Positions 1-12,276 of a DNA stretch of 64,000 nt are shown here, in pieces. Source of the stretch: Dipetalonema caudispina (taxonomy: Eukaryota; Nematoda; Chromadorea; Rhabditida; Onchocercidae); the NCBI GenBank assembly GCA_013365325.1, contig JABVXV010000011.1:310001-374000 (forward strand), in the 5' to 3' direction. Within the stretch, counting starts at the first letter, position 1. Each line of letters starts with the position of its first letter. The notes beneath the pieces are model-generated. The model searched no databases and was not told where the DNA came from. It saw only the letters and a list, made by a program, of their open reading frames with translations. The position numbers were made by a program, and so were the translations under genes.

Positions 1-60
1 GACATAATTCACGGATGAACTGGAGTAGTTTTGTGCGATGATGATGCAAGATATTTTCAG

Positions 61-3000
61 GTCTTTGCATCTCTTTTCGCGTACGCACTTGCAACTTATG
101 ATGTAAGATGGTTATTTCGATTAGCAGCTCGTAACATTGGCACAAAAGAATTTGCTATTTTGTTCGGTGGAGGTGGAAGGAAAGCGCAAAAGGTAGCTCC
201 CTCAAGACCTCCTGGTATGTTCATTTTATATATTTTTTTATACTCAGGAAAATGGATGTTTCTATAGCTTATATAATGGCAATTCAATTCAGGCTTACCT
301 ACGAAATGGATGACTACAGTGTCGAGTGGTTTTTCTTCTAATGAAACTCACACAAAATCGGACAAAAACTGTCTTTCAATAGATTCTTCATCGTTTCGAG
401 CTACTTTCAGCACTGAGGTGGTTTTCATTAGCTTCTAATGAGAAAATATATCCTCCGTATTTTATACGTATATATTAATGGGAAAAAATGCTCTTTGAGG
501 TAATTGGAGTTGAAGCAGTCAGCATATCTTCTGATGGTTTTTCTACAAATAAATCGAGGTCTTTAGAAGAACAAGTGCCATGTGAGTGGATACCACCAAA
601 GAAGAGTATGGTGCAATTTTTTGCTGAAAAGGTATCTTACAGGTTTATGTTAACAAAAATTTTTTTTCGAGCTTTTTTTAGAAATTCTCAGGAATTCAAT
701 TTATGTCGGATTTTAGAGCATGGTTAGAATCGAGAGCATCATCTAGAGGTTATTATATTGAACTTTTTGCATGATTGTTTTCTTCTAGCCAGAATTACCT
801 GAAATCCTGGATGGATGTTATGATTCGGACGAAGAACACCATGAATCAGTAGTTGAATTAGAAGAACAACTACAGAGAAAACAACATAATGATTCAGAAG
901 GATTTGCTTGGTGGCTCTTACGTTTAGCTCTTACCCATCAGCAGTTATATCGAATGAAGTCTTTTTTGCAGCTTTCAGGATTAGAATATTCAGGTACTTT
1001 TGTTCTTTTAATTTTTGAACAATTTTTGTTAGGTTTCTGCTCCAATAACTTCAATAAAATTTATAGAACTGCCAGCCTTATCACCTCGTGCAAATGCTGT
1101 TTTCAAACTTATCGAGAATTGGGCAAAGCAACTTGAAGATTATTTGTATGCAATGACTGATGGATGTCCTTCTGATTTGCTTCCCGATTTATCCATTAGA
1201 AAAGACGATAGCAGTGCAGGTACTTAACATTGAACTATTTTAACAGAATAGGTTTACTAAACTATTCAAAATACATCCACGAAGAAGGGCAGCAAATGAA
1301 GTTCATGGATTACTTATTGATTGCATATGAATTTAGAAATTTATTAAGAAAATGTATTCATTGCTTTATTATTGTCTCTTCTTCCATTTGCTTTTAAATT
1401 TCTTAATATTTTGTACATTTTGTTTCTGTAAACATTATATCTGTTCTGTTTGCGGATATCCAATCACTCCATGAAATTATTGGTAAACTTTATATACATT
1501 TTTCAGAGTTACCTTTGAAGAAATATAGTGTTTTGATGGAAACAAATAATACACCTTTCGAATGTATGGATGCATCTATGTTGCCTACGAAAAGAATCTG
1601 GCTTTATCTCATTCGTCAAGATCATATTTTGCCCCTTTTTATCAAGCATATATTTGGCTTCGGCGATCAGCAGGTCACTTTTATGTTCGTTTAGACCCGT
1701 TAAATTTTGATTTACTGTTTTAAAGCGTTTGTTTTATGGAAGTTTATTTCTCCTGTACTGAATTTTAATGTTTAGGAAGAAAGTATTCCTCGGGAAGGTG
1801 CAACTGAACTGGAAAACAGAGGAACCGTAAATGTATTCAAAATTGTGCAGCGAGAGCATGAACCAATAGCAGCATTTTGTTGCAGTGAGGTTAATGATTA
1901 ATTTTTAATTTATCAATTAATTTATTAGTTCTGCTTCATGATGTAGTAAGATATACTTTGATTCAAGGGTAGGGAGTGATGGGATTTCATTATTTTTCGT
2001 TTTTTCTTAATATGGCTTAAAATTTGTGGTCTGCTTGTGTATTGTCTTGATTTTTTATGTCAAAGTGTGTTCTTTATGGGCTTTTGCATGAGAGGGATTT
2101 GATAACGCAGTTGATCTCATTTTTGGATGAGCAACTCATTTCTTAATTTTGTTTGCAGGTGAGACCTGGCTGGTTAGTAGTTTCAAATACACGAGAATTA
2201 CAAGAAATGGATATTACAGCATTACTTGACGATGCGGAAAACTTAAAGCTTTCTTCTTGGTTGTTTAATCGAACAGAACTTGATGTTGCACTTGATGGAA
2301 CCAAAAAGGATGTGTTTAAGGTATATATCTACAGTTAATTTGGTCTCTTTTCATAAAAATCAGTGGTATTTAATGGTTAACTCGATGATTAGATCTTCTT
2401 ACTCGTGAATTATTATAAGGGACAAACAAATCCTCTATAATAATTCATGATTCTAGTTCAGTAGTGAACTTTTTGGCTTATGTGTCATATTGTGGTTACC
2501 TTATTTTCTCCATTTCCATCAATATTCGGAAGTGCATTGAAAATGCCTTTCCTAGCCTACGTAACCTTGGGTAACGATCAAACACCGCTCATTATCCTTG
2601 CTTTCAGTTGTAAATGAGGTGTAAAAAATTTTTAAATTTTGAAGATTTTAAAGGTAATTTACTATCTTCAGGGTTACTATGCATCAAAGTTTTCCTCCTG
2701 TTTAATAGATGCGAATATGGCACTTGAAAATATTGTGTCCTTCGAAAAATGATCTTCGAACTTTATGTATAACTGTGTTGAGATTTACAGGATAACGATG
2801 ACTATCAATTAATAACTGAAAATGGCCAACAAACCACTGTCGCAAGTACGGTAAGTACTTCTATTTGTTGTTAACACCATTTTCTTTTTTCTTTTTTTGG
2901 TTCTAATTAAGCAGAATATACCGAAGTCTATGGTTATGATTTTCTTCATTTCCTGGATTTGGTCATATAATTTACTTATTTTGATTTATGCAGATGACTC

Positions 3001-4930
3001 CATTTATTGTTGATAGAAGCCGAAAGGCTCTGATAAAGGTATGTGCATTATAAAATACTCTGAATGTTGTGCAGCGTAGGTGTTGGATGTTAATTTTGCC
3101 GTAGACTTTTTAGTTCTTACTAAATTCTTTAAATGTGGTGCAAATATAAAAATTGTATCAAAAATGATAAAAGCTTATGAATTTGTATGGATGCATGTAT
3201 TTGTTTGTGTGATCATGAATATTGTGGTATTATGAGCCTTGTTTATCTTTGGATATACGTTCTGCAGATGTATAAAAGACAAGTTAATGGAATACGACGG
3301 CTTGATTCTCATCCAACGATGCCTTATTGTGCGTTTTATTTCTACTGAACATTGAATTTGCTAAATCTTTTTCTATTGTTAACCTTTTTACTTACTGACC
3401 ACTTTCACTTTGATTTCGGGGAAATTTTACAGTCGCATTTAATATGCAATGAAAGCACTGTTCCATTGAATGAAGCAGAACATCTTTAATTATTCTTCAA
3501 GTGGTAGTTCCTAGTGCTCCTAACTTTTTTTTATAGGTGTTATTCTTTTTGGATTTCACATCATTATTTTGCAGATGTAAGTGGGTCGTCGGATGGCTCA
3601 ATACGATTATGGGAGTGGGGAGTTGGGCAGCCGTTTTTTACTCCTCGGATAGCTGGGCAATATGCTAAAGTTTGTTTTCTTTTAATTCCAATGATTTATT
3701 TAAATTGGGGTTATACATTATTGACAGTTTTTTCTATGCTAGGTGACGAAAGTGTTATTCTCCTGTAATGGAAGCAAATTTGCTTCGGTTGACAACGATG
3801 GAATATTATGTTTATGGCAGACAACTCAAGGATTGCCAGTCAAAAAGCCATTCTTCGTTAGTTCTTTGATTCCTGATAATACACTTGCACTGCAAATATA
3901 GTTGTGAATAGTTTTTACTTTTATTTCAGAGTCAGAAATGTCATTCCAAATCTGCAGCAGATGTTCGATTTCTGGGTTCCACGTCCTCTGTCCTGGTTAC
4001 TGCAGGTCTGAGCTTGTCAGATGAAAACATTAGTCTTTGGGATACCCTTATGCCGCAATCAAAAGCACTCATTCATTCCTGGACAACACACCCCGAAGGA
4101 GCAACTTCTGTGTTGTATTTGTCAACGTATCAGGTTTTTTTTTTTTTTTTTTTCCTTTTTATTCTTTTTTTTTTTAATTGTGAAAATTGTTTGTAGGAAA
4201 CGGAAAGTGTTGGTAAGAGGATAAACGGAAGATATCAGAAAAGTTGTGCTCATATGTTATAAATTTGTCTTTCATGAAACTTCCATCAGTAGTAAGTTCA
4301 GTTAGTATGTTTTAAAAAGAAATGATGATATTTAAACAATGTTTAGACTATAGTATCTGGCGGACGACATGGAGAGCTATGTGTATGGGATGTTCGACAA
4401 CGTCGACTACGTTCTACCGTAAAATGTTTCGAGAATTCATCTGTCAAATGTCTTGTGGGCGATCCATTTCAGCAGATTATTGTTGCTGGATCGAATGATG
4501 GGGATATAAAGGTTAATAATTATTGATGAAGCAAACTTCTGACGGATTTAGAATAAGGATGCATTAATTCTCCAAAAGTGGTTGGTATGCGTGGGAAAGT
4601 ACACGCTTTCTTTCCATTTAATGCTCCCAAATCATTGACCAGTTTTTTTTTAATAATGATTTTCTGTTGTTCATTATTTCACTTTGTTTTGCTCATTATT
4701 GTAAACTTGATTAATAAGGGTAAATTCAATAGGTCTGGAACACTAATCTTGTGCCACAGCTTGTGACTTCGCTTGACGGCGAACATGTTGCTCGAGGAGG
4801 ATTCAGCTTGCGTCAAGTGGCTTCAGTAGTACAAGGTGTGCAACAACTATATGTTGATCCAGAAATTCGTCTTTTTTCATGTGGTGCCGACTGCTCACTA
4901 AAAATACGCTCTTTACGTAATGTAACGTGA
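61..4930 (+). CDS. rbc-1: DMXL / Rabconnectin-3 alpha-like WD40 protein, C-terminal part
   Basis: DMXL/Rav1 proteins bind the V-ATPase and help assemble it on endosomes and synaptic vesicles. Exons read here: <61-214, 293-417, 500-631, 789-993, 1067-1219, 1507-1673, 1776-1889, 2159-2320, 2791-2850, 2994-3038, 3268-3328, 3575-3669, 3743-3856, 3930-4133, 4347-4511, 4733-4930 (TGA). Checked junctions keep one frame. The early exons carry the Rav1-type helical region (WLFRL, GTKEFAIL, WLYLIRQD-type segments). The later exons carry WD repeats with SGSSDGSIRLWEW, TAGLSLSDENISLWDTL, SGGRHGELCVWDVRQRR and AGSNDGDIKVW, then FSCGADCSLKIR near the stop. About 700 codons are present, against roughly 3,000 in animal DMXL proteins, so the 5' three quarters lie outside the window. 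An in-frame stop at 16-18 and the acceptor at 59-60 set the first exon. The symbol is by analogy with C. elegans. Confidence 0.9.
2406..2447 (+). repeat. Intronic hairpin, 12-bp perfect outer stem
   Basis: Arms 2406-2422 and 2431-2447 pair over 12 perfect outer base pairs, with two mismatches near the 8-nt loop (2423-2430). It lies in a long intron of the DMXL-like gene. It could be a small foldback element or an RNA hairpin. The sequence shows only the pairing. Confidence 0.5.
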
Positions 4931-7146
4931 AGAGTCTTTAACTGACCATTAGCAAATATTAATAGTTAATACAGGTTGCAAAAGGTCTGCTTCATGAATT
5001 GAAAAGTAAGGTATGCTAGAAAATATTGGATTATATGCAGTATTACGCGGTATGGTGTTATTTATGGTAACTTATGTAATTTAGTTTCCGTAGCTTTACT
5101 TTAAAATCACAGCTTGAACTTGTTTGCCGCCTTTGGCACAATCATAGCCACGTTATCTTGATAAAAATGAACCAAAACGTTCAGGAAATGCTGATCGCGG
5201 TTCATTCTTTCAAATTTTGATGATTCGCATGGCAATATCTTTTTCCTTTTGCTCTACATTTATATTATTTAAAAACAGCGACATTACTTATTATCGGCTT
5301 GTATTTTTTATTGTTATAATGCTGTTTGGTTGCGGTTCTCTTCATCGGAATTAATTTTAAGTTTATTTCCATAGCTGAAAGAAAACTATGGTTACAAAAT
5401 GTTTAACAAATATGCATTAATTTGTCGTTTTCTTTACTGCGGTTAGCAATTGTTTTTAGCAATTCTGTTGATATAAATTGCCACGATGAATTTTGCTTCT
5501 AAATGGATGTGTGAAACAAAGTGCGTGATATTTTCTTTGTATGTGGTTGTGCTTTTTTAATGGTCACTTCAAGATATAACGCACTATCTTATATGTTTCC
5601 ACAATCCATTAACTTATTCTTTTCATTGTTTTATTCGTTGTAAGAGTGGTTGTGTAATATGGTTTTTAAACAAACTGAAATGTTTTGGCTTTCTAACTAA
5701 TTTATGTTTCCTTACATTGTTTCCCCAGTAAATTTTTCATAGTACTGAATATTATTGTGCTGTATGCAAAATCGGAGATTTCCATTTGAGGTCAGCAAGA
5801 AAGGATTAACTGCATACATGCGCAAAATGGTGTTTAGTTATGAGAGCTGAGAATGTTAATGTTAATCGAATAGTAGTAAGTAGTGTTTGCTCCTGAGCTA
5901 TATCTTTTTTTTATCATTCCAACAATTATGCATATGTGTATACTGACCGTGTAGTGAAAATATGTGATATAAAATTCGCCCTGTAACTTTTTCTGTTCTC
6001 AAGCAGGACAGGACTGCATATGTTGGAAAAGCTATGATGTTTTAACACTGATCGCCATATGAATTCATGACAATCACAATTAAAAGTACTGCATGTTCAG
6101 TAAAGTGTTATGGTTATTACAATAAAGTAATGCAAGTGGTTGAATGTGAAATGTTGCTTCGAGTCCGTACGGGTTTTAGCAGTCGTACTTCATAAGCCTT
6201 ACTAAGGTGCTGTAGTACCGGTCGTGAGACTATCAAACATCTAGTTTATCAGATCCAAAATCCAAAGGTAATACGATAAGGTAGGATTGAATCCCAGGCT
6301 AGCAGTGATGACACAACTATATTTTCTGCAAACATACTGCAATGAGACGGTACAATTAATTATTCGAGTATCTCGAACTTATTTGTGTATTATAAACTGT
6401 ATGTCTTCCTATCCTATAGCGTATCTTAGCCACAAAGCTTGTTGATGACATGATGTAACAACAGAGATGGCATAATATCCTTCAGAAGGTGTGATGACAT
6501 GGATGGGACTTTCAAGTAGGATCAGTGGCTTGTACCTTAAAATATGATGATATTCTCTACCTCTTCTTATGACACCACTTTTATTTGAAATTTTTGCAGA
6601 ATGCTAAGAGTGAGAAATGTTACTATCACCTTTCATAAAGGAACTGCTGGAGAAGTACAAGGGAAAGGCATTCTCCGTCTTTATCCCCGATACATTTTAC
6701 CCGAATAATATCGTATGTAGTTGGCCGGCTGGTATTGCATGGGCCGGTTCTCTTAGAATATTCATTTGTTCATTTAGGGCGTGGTGGAGAGGTGGGATTC
6801 AAGTTTTTGAGGGCTCGATGAGTTGTTGTTACATTGAATTTTATTTGTTAAGAAAAGGTTGAAGTGCAGTTGTTGACAACTATGTCTTAATTTGGTATAG
6901 TGAGGGAGTTGACTTCATTCCATGTGATGTATGTTGAAGGATGTCACCTAGTTTTTAGTGTATTGGAAGTGAAGGTTGAAGATTTGAGTCGTTAACTAAT
7001 TTCTAATTGCGTAAAATCTGTCTAATGGATAGGATACTAATTTGAAAGATTAGAAGTGGCGTACTTGGTTATATATAACTTAATGATTGGCTTTGAATGT
7101 TTGTCGTTTCATTGTTCGCACATGATATTTCGTGCATGTCGAAGGG
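4931..7146. other. Intergenic, no gene seen
   Basis: AT-rich sequence between the DMXL-like and RBM7-like genes. The only item with a coding look is a 35-codon ORF at 6601-6708 preceded by a good acceptor (TTTTTGCAG). It has no recognisable relative and no partner exon that I could find. Confidence 0.5.
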
Positions 7147-8124
7147 ATGGGTGATCCAAGTGAACGGACCTGTTATGTTTGTAGTCTCCATGAAAACGTC
7201 ACTGAGGAACTTCTGAACGAGTTATTTAGTCAGGTATGTTGTTTGTACCTTCTAGTTATCATTTATCAGTTATGCGAAACTAGACTTTGTTAATCGTTTA
7301 CGTTTTGCTAACGTTATTATGTACTGGGTTAGACAATGTTAATTCTAAAATTAATCATGGAAAGAAATATTTCTAAGGTGGGACCGCTCGATACAATCAT
7401 TTTACGTACGAGCAATAGTCGTGACTATGGTTCAACACATCGTTATGCTCTGGTTGTGTTCAAGCATGAAGTGAGTGTTCCGTTTGCTTGTGAAATGCTT
7501 GATCGAATTGAGCTTTTCAACAAACAAATTTTGGTTCGACCTAAGCAAGGCACTCAGCAGGTGATCTTCTACTTTTCTTAATGTAAAGTGTTTGGCTTAT
7601 TTTGACTTTCAAATTTTGTTATTCTTGACCACATGTTTGCAGTTTCTCAATAAGAAAACTTTGGAAGCTTTCTTGCTGTCTCTCTAGTACAGTGTTTCGT
7701 TTGCGCCGAACTACTATTTTATTCTAAAATCCAATGTTGTGAGAGCAGGTACATATAAGTGTTGAAGATTTCAATCCGACTGTGGTAAATTTTATTACTC
7801 CAAGTAAACAGTCAAAGTTCTCGATACCAGTACTTTAATGTTAGTAGTTTGTGGAAGTACAGGTATCAAGGATGTAAGTCGGATCGATAGGAACTTCATT
7901 TAATCAGCAATCTTCAGGCGCTACAATACTGGACCAATACTTCTGTTCCTGCATTGCATAATTCAATTTCTTGTCCATCGATATCACGAAATTATGCAAA
8001 CGGTGGAGTATTTAATGCCTATAGACGTAGACAAAACGAAAGTGAAAGGCATTATGGAAAGCGTACCCGAGAAGATAAATCTGGTGTAAACATTTTCACT
8101 GTATTTACTACTGCTTACCTATAA
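7147..8124 (+). CDS. RBM7-like RNA-binding protein (single RRM)
   Basis: RBM7 is the RNA-binding subunit of the nuclear exosome targeting (NEXT) complex, which hands short-lived nuclear transcripts to the exosome. Exons: 7147-7233, 7378-7560, 7749-7784, 7918-8124 (TAA), all in phase 0, giving about 170 residues. The RRM fills residues 5 to about 90: RNP2 reads CYVCSL, RNP1 reads YALVVF. The following VFKHEVSVPFA is close to the RBM7 FKHEVSVPYA signature, which is the main reason for this call. The C-terminus is basic (YRRRQNES, HYGKRTRED), as in RBM7. The ATG at 7147 is the first in frame. Exon 3 is short and less certain; reading on past 7784 gives a stop at 7836. Confidence 0.75.
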
Positions 8125-11100
8125 GATGTGAATGGGAGAAGCGTTAAGAATTAGGCCTTTTTTGAATTAGGGAAAATTTGGAATAATTCTGTGTCTCATA
8201 TATTTGTCCTTATAAAATGGTGAACTATTTCACACTTACTTTTCCCGAGCTCTATGTGTGTTCAGTTGTGGAATCGTTGAGCGAACATGTTTCATTGCAA
8301 ATATATATTTTCTGATAAAATTTTAGTACTTATATAGTTCTACATTTTTTTTGAGATCAAGATTGACCAGTGAAGACCAACAAAACGTTTGTTTTCTCTG
8401 CCAGTAGATAGTTCGAACCACATGTATAGCAGCTGCAGACCAGCTTTGTACCTGTGTCATTCTATTATTAAAATTGTGATTTTAGCATGCTGCAAAATAT
8501 CGCTCTATAGATAAGACCTGTAGAGATCAGTTCTCTTGAAAGGTATGGTGAAATGTAGAACTCACTGATTCATATAAATTACATTTGTTTTCCCAGCAGT
8601 TCGGGTTTCGAAATCTGTCTGTAGTGAGGAGAAAAAAGTGAACTTTTTGAAGAGGGATGTTAAAAGAATAAAGTTACCTTTTTTATTTCGTAGCAATATC
8701 TCGAAATTTATTTTCCCTATCATCTTAATGATTGATACATGTTGCAAAGGATGCGGTATCAAGAATGTGTAAAATACCAAATACAACTTTGAAAACTCTT
8801 ATTTCCTGGTAAGAGCGAACGTATTTAACTCCACACAATGGTTTCAATTACTTATCTACCCATGTGTTAATGCTTTAGACGTTTTTTAACCTTCTTGTCT
8901 TCTAGTTTTGCAATGAGTTGCTTAGATATAACGATTTCGCCAATTTTTCTATTACCAACAATTGTTTGGTAAGTTTGCTGATTCGCGATTCTCTCCTTTT
9001 TGCTTCATTTATTTCTTATTTCAGCTTTCTTTGATCAATAAATAATACCGGAGGAGAACTGTTGTTTGTTGTCCAGCGGATATAAAGTGATGTAGTTCAA
9101 ATGTCATAATCTTCCATTTCAACATATAAGTTTATTTCAACAAATGAAGCTGTACTACATTCGTCAATATGGTATGTGTTACCTGGAAACATTCCTCATT
9201 TCATTTTAAAAGATTTTGATTTTTAAGTTAATCTTGATGTAAAATCCTTTAAATTTAAGCAGCCTTTGTAACAGTAGCAGGCGAAATGCACGATGTACTT
9301 GGTTTAAATTATGCAGTTATCATATGTCAGTGTTTTCGGAGTACATTATCTTTTTTGATAGAACACTAGAAAATATTGTTGATCGAGAGAGATAGTGTCA
9401 TACACCAAGGCTGTTCGGTCATTTAGAAATCATATCTCTTTTTGATGACCTAATCGTAATATGAACAGGGTTTTACATCGTCTGTCAAGAAGGCTTATGA
9501 TGTGGACCGTTGAACCTTTTCCACTTATTACGCTCTTTATATTCTATCGTCTGTTTTTGCTTAGATATAGATAATTGCTTTTTCAGCTGTTCCTAATTTC
9601 CTTGGTATGCCTAACCATGGAAATTCTAACACTCAGCGAGATCTTTAGGTCAGTATTTCTGTGCTTTCTGAAACAAGCAAAAATTTCTGATAATTCGTAT
9701 ATGATATTTTTAGAAGGGCAGTCAGTTTTGGATACCAGAGAATTCTAAACTGAATCATGCATCCTAAGTATTCGTGAATCGAAAGGAAAAGTGATATCTA
9801 AAATGACTGGTTTTGGTATATTCGGATAAAATGAAGTTTAGAGTCTGAAGAACTGATCTCTTATCAGTTTTTCCAGGATCTGTGGCTGTCTCTGCATTCA
9901 GCGAGAACAGTAGTTTGTATCGGAAAAGTGGTGGATTTCATACTGTCACAGCGTGGCAGATTTTTTTTAAATAAGCTACCAAATTCGTTTTGCAATGAAC
10001 CATGTCTTGAACAGTGATGTAACTGAATATCCAAGTTTTAGCTTATGAATTACAAATGAGTGCGTTATCCGCTGGCTTCATCATTAGTGATCGTTGTAGC
10101 ACCAGTAGAAGTACTGTAAAGAGGCTCTACAAGTCGCTATAAGGATGTTTTGCTGGACAACGATGTTGTTCTGTTCTGTTGTTAATAACTTTTGCATGAT
10201 GTATGTTTTAAAGGATTACTTTTGTTTCTGTTGATATTGCTTGGATTATATTATTTTCGGCATTATATTACTGTAGTTTAGAACAAAAACAAGTTTCACT
10301 AGTATTATTTACTCAACCCATAGAAATGAAGAAGCATTGTAAATACTATGTATGGTTGGTTATCTGCAAAGGAGAAACATTTTATGAGGAAATAGATCTG
10401 AATGGCAAACCTTACGTTAATACAGATGGCGATGATTTGCTCTGGGTATTCCAAATCTGCCCTTAGCACGGATGCGAAGCAGTAAGTGGTAACGTTTACT
10501 TCCAGGAGCTTTTATTTAACTTGGCGAAGCAGAGTTAAATACAAAATAATAGTTACAAAAGCTTCTGATATGCATTCTTCTTGAATGCTTTCACTTTCTT
10601 TCTGAACATGTTTTGTCTCTCGCAGAGAGGTTCGTTGTTTGTTTTTTGAATGATCGAAGGTTTCTCAGCATTCCTTACAATTTTTTGCTTTATTAAATTT
10701 CATTAATTGTATGTTTCTACGAATTCTGCAAAAGTGGTGAAATAAAATTTTCCTAGAGTGCCTTATGTAATCAAGTTCATTTCTTCTCAACTCTGATCTG
10801 TTCTGAGATCCGGGTTTTAGTTCGATATTGACCGATTATATGTTGTCATGTATTCAGGTTGATAAAATTGGTAAACAAAAGTACTGTTGCTATTTCTAAT
10901 CACAGAGACCGTTTGATTGCAGACTTTCTCCACAATCCATTCACATGTTGTCATGTGAACTTACACGGCTTGACATCAAATTTTGCAGGAATATCTGCAC
11001 ATTCATCTCATTATAACACGATTCCTGCGGGCGATTTGGTGTTTGATTGCATGTCATGGAAGCTGGAATTCATATAATTTCAGGAATGAAGCCATTCATT

Positions 11101-12276
11101 CCGTTCAGTGTTTGGCACTCTATAAATATACAGCAACAACTAGGTGGTAAGATGGGTTGAAATTCTTGTTTTGTTTACTGTATTGGAAATTTAACTCTCT
11201 GGTGGACATCGTTTACAGATCATTAAGGACAGATGATGAGATATGCGTATGTGTTTGTCCAGTTTGAAAGGGGATTTCGAAAAAGGTGTCAAATGGAATG
11301 AATCGCTTTGAATAAAATCTTCATTTAGTAGCAAAGATTTGAGGATGACAATGGCCGCATCAGCAATCTTCCAAGACTACTTCCAATTCTAAATGACAAT
11401 CATACCAGAGAATCATCGGTTGAATTTCGGAATGGCGGGAAAATTCTGGGCGGAGCATCCGGAATACCTATATTCCTATTTCGTAAATCATCCAATAATA
11501 TTCCAACATTTGTACCACTTTTAAGTTTAATCGGGCCGTGTTATTGTATCTTGGACTTGACCTAAAATAATTCGTTCGTTGGATCTTTGCAAAGTATCAT
11601 GAATGCTTTGAGTCTTCTCAAGCATGTGTGTGTAGTTAGTTGGAATTTTCCTTATCTCATTTTCTTGGCTTATCTTTAGCTATTGATAACCATGAGCTTC
11701 TTATCGATTTCCAGAAATCCTGATGGCTTTATTATCAAACGTTCAAATTACCGTTCGTGTAGCATTCAGAACTGATTTATGACTCTTAAGCGCCTTGGAA
11801 ATAAATTTTGCTGCGCATGAGGTTCATTTTGTTTTATAAATCCACTTTATATGGGTATAATTTATCACAAATTAAGTTTATTTAGTTATTAATACACCTG
11901 AAATGTACCAGTGTATTAGTCATTTGAAATATTTTCATAGGAATTCGAAATCAAACCCTAAATTTTGATTTCTCTCACGACCGTGCTGAAACAAATCTTG
12001 TTTAGAATGGTTCTCTTGAGGGAATCTTCATTGGTAACTTTCACCTGGTTTGTACTGTTGTGACTTTTTATTTACTCCCGCTCATCGCAATGCGTTGTTG
12101 AATTGTTGTGAAAATTGTTTAATGAATTGCCACAATTTCCGTTGTGTAATATGGGAGATTTTTTTTATTTGATCTATCGCTCCATTTTGGTGATGTTTTA
12201 CGTTCTACTTCATTCTGATTTCATGAAGTTTTTTTTTTTTTTTTTTTTTTTTTTTAGCAAGACAATTAGTAGCAAA
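8125..12276. other. Intergenic, no gene seen
   Basis: About 4.1 kb without an ORF longer than about 75 codons or any recognisable domain on either strand. It may hold UTRs or promoter of the gene at 12277. Confidence 0.5.
12229..12257 (+). promoter_or_regulatory. Poly-T tract and AG acceptor before ATG, possible trans-splice site
   Basis: A run of 27 T (12229-12255) ends in AG, 19 bases before the ATG at 12277. A long pyrimidine tract plus AG just before a start codon is what nematode spliced-leader acceptors look like, although the usual TTTCAG is not present. It could instead be an ordinary intron acceptor from a 5' UTR exon. Confidence 0.4.

Noticed and set aside
6601..6708. 35-codon ORF after a good acceptor in the DMXL-RBM7 interval
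   Set aside because: No partner exon, no family resemblance; acceptor-like TTTTGCAG is frequent in this sequence.
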